This document shows, one piece after another, positions 22,910 to 23,141 of a DNA stretch of 23,141 bases. Position 1 is the first letter of the stretch. Every line of letters starts with the position of its first letter. The notes under the pieces are model-generated. The model ran no database searches, was not told where the DNA came from, and worked only from the letters and a program-made list of their open reading frames with translations. A program made the position numbers and the translations under genes. Source of the DNA: Clostridiales bacterium UBA6114 (GTDB lineage Bacteria; Bacillota; Clostridia; Oscillospirales; Butyricicoccaceae); the NCBI GenBank assembly GCA_002423435.1, contig DIWE01000038.1:11124-34264 (forward strand), written 5' to 3'.

Positions 22910-23141
22910 ATGAAAGTTGGATGTGTAAAGGAAATCAAAAAGCATGAATACCGCGTCGGCCTCACGCCGGAAAACGCCGGGGAATACCGCTCGCACGGGC
23001 ATGAGGTGTATATCCAGTCCGGCGCGGGAAACGGCTCCTCCTTTGCCGACGCCGATTACGTCGCCATGGGCGCCAAAATCCTGCCGTCGGCCGAGGACGT
23101 TTGGGGGCTTTGCGATATGATCGTCAAGGTCAAGGAGCCGC
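22910..23141 (+). CDS. ald: Alanine dehydrogenase, N-terminal part (cut by window end)
   Basis: The first 77 codons of an alanine dehydrogenase, the NAD-dependent enzyme that turns alanine into pyruvate and ammonia. The start is unmistakable: MKVGCVKEIKKHEYRVGLTPENAGEY, then GHEVYIQSGAGNGSSFADADYVAMGA and MIVKVKEP, containing the substrate-binding Arg (about residue 15) and Lys (about 75) of the family. The weak ribosome site AAGGAA lies about 11 bases before the ATG. The catalytic His and the NAD domain lie beyond the window. It follows the aminotransferase by 43 bases, so it is probably in the same operon. Confidence 0.92.
   Translation, partial: MKVGCVKEIKKHEYRVGLTPENAGEYRSHGHEVYIQSGAGNGSSFADADYVAMGAKILPSAEDVWGLCDMIVKVKEP

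Overview
The window looks like a chromosomal stretch from a Gram-positive anaerobe of the Clostridia (Firmicutes), possibly of the Oscillospiraceae type. The evidence is lipobox-type solute-binding lipoproteins, strong AGGAGG-type ribosome binding sites, sigma-A-like promoters, intrinsic terminators with T-tracts, a PucR/CdaR-type regulator and amino-acid catabolic genes. The taxonomic call is an inference. No tRNA, rRNA, CRISPR array, transposase or phage gene was found.

Region 1 (1-3120, + strand) is the end of a polar amino-acid ABC transporter operon: the C-terminal part of an ATPase, a lipoprotein binding protein and two HisM-type permeases, closed by a strong terminator at 3068-3120. 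Between the binding protein and the first permease lie about 450 bases without a gene. They hold a dense array of hairpins (1134-1390) with terminal inverted repeats and a possible 7-bp target duplication, followed by two more hairpins.

Region 2 (3121-9540) is a catabolic cluster. It has a carbon-nitrogen lyase of the argininosuccinate lyase family (+), a sodium:solute symporter (-), an MmgE/PrpD-family enzyme (-) and a divergent LysR regulator (+). A C-N lyase plus an MmgE/PrpD protein is the enzyme pair known from iminodisuccinate degradation (lyase plus epimerase). A pathway for an N-substituted aspartate or aminopolycarboxylate is therefore a reasonable but untested guess. The symporter and MmgE/PrpD genes carry homologous structured leaders. 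Upstream of the symporter leader lies a remnant of a second LysR gene, then a 64-base block identical to one found just beyond the intact LysR gene. The region therefore contains a duplicated regulatory cassette, one copy of which has lost its regulator by internal deletion.

Region 3 (9600-12740) holds an M20 metallopeptidase (-) divergent from a PucR-family regulator (+). The gap between them is rich in palindromes, including a perfect 16-bp one.

Region 4 (12880-23141, + strand) is one long catabolic and uptake locus: an Asp/Glu/hydantoin-type racemase, a complete peptide/nickel-type ABC transporter (two permeases, two ATPases, binding protein), a terminator, a DUF917 (S-methyl-thiohydantoin desulfurase-like) protein, an unrecognised 282-residue glycine-rich protein, a class I/II aminotransferase and the start of alanine dehydrogenase. 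Together they suggest import of a hydantoin-, peptide- or D-amino-acid-like compound, opening or racemising it, and deaminating the product. The 282-residue protein is the best candidate for an undescribed enzyme in this pathway.
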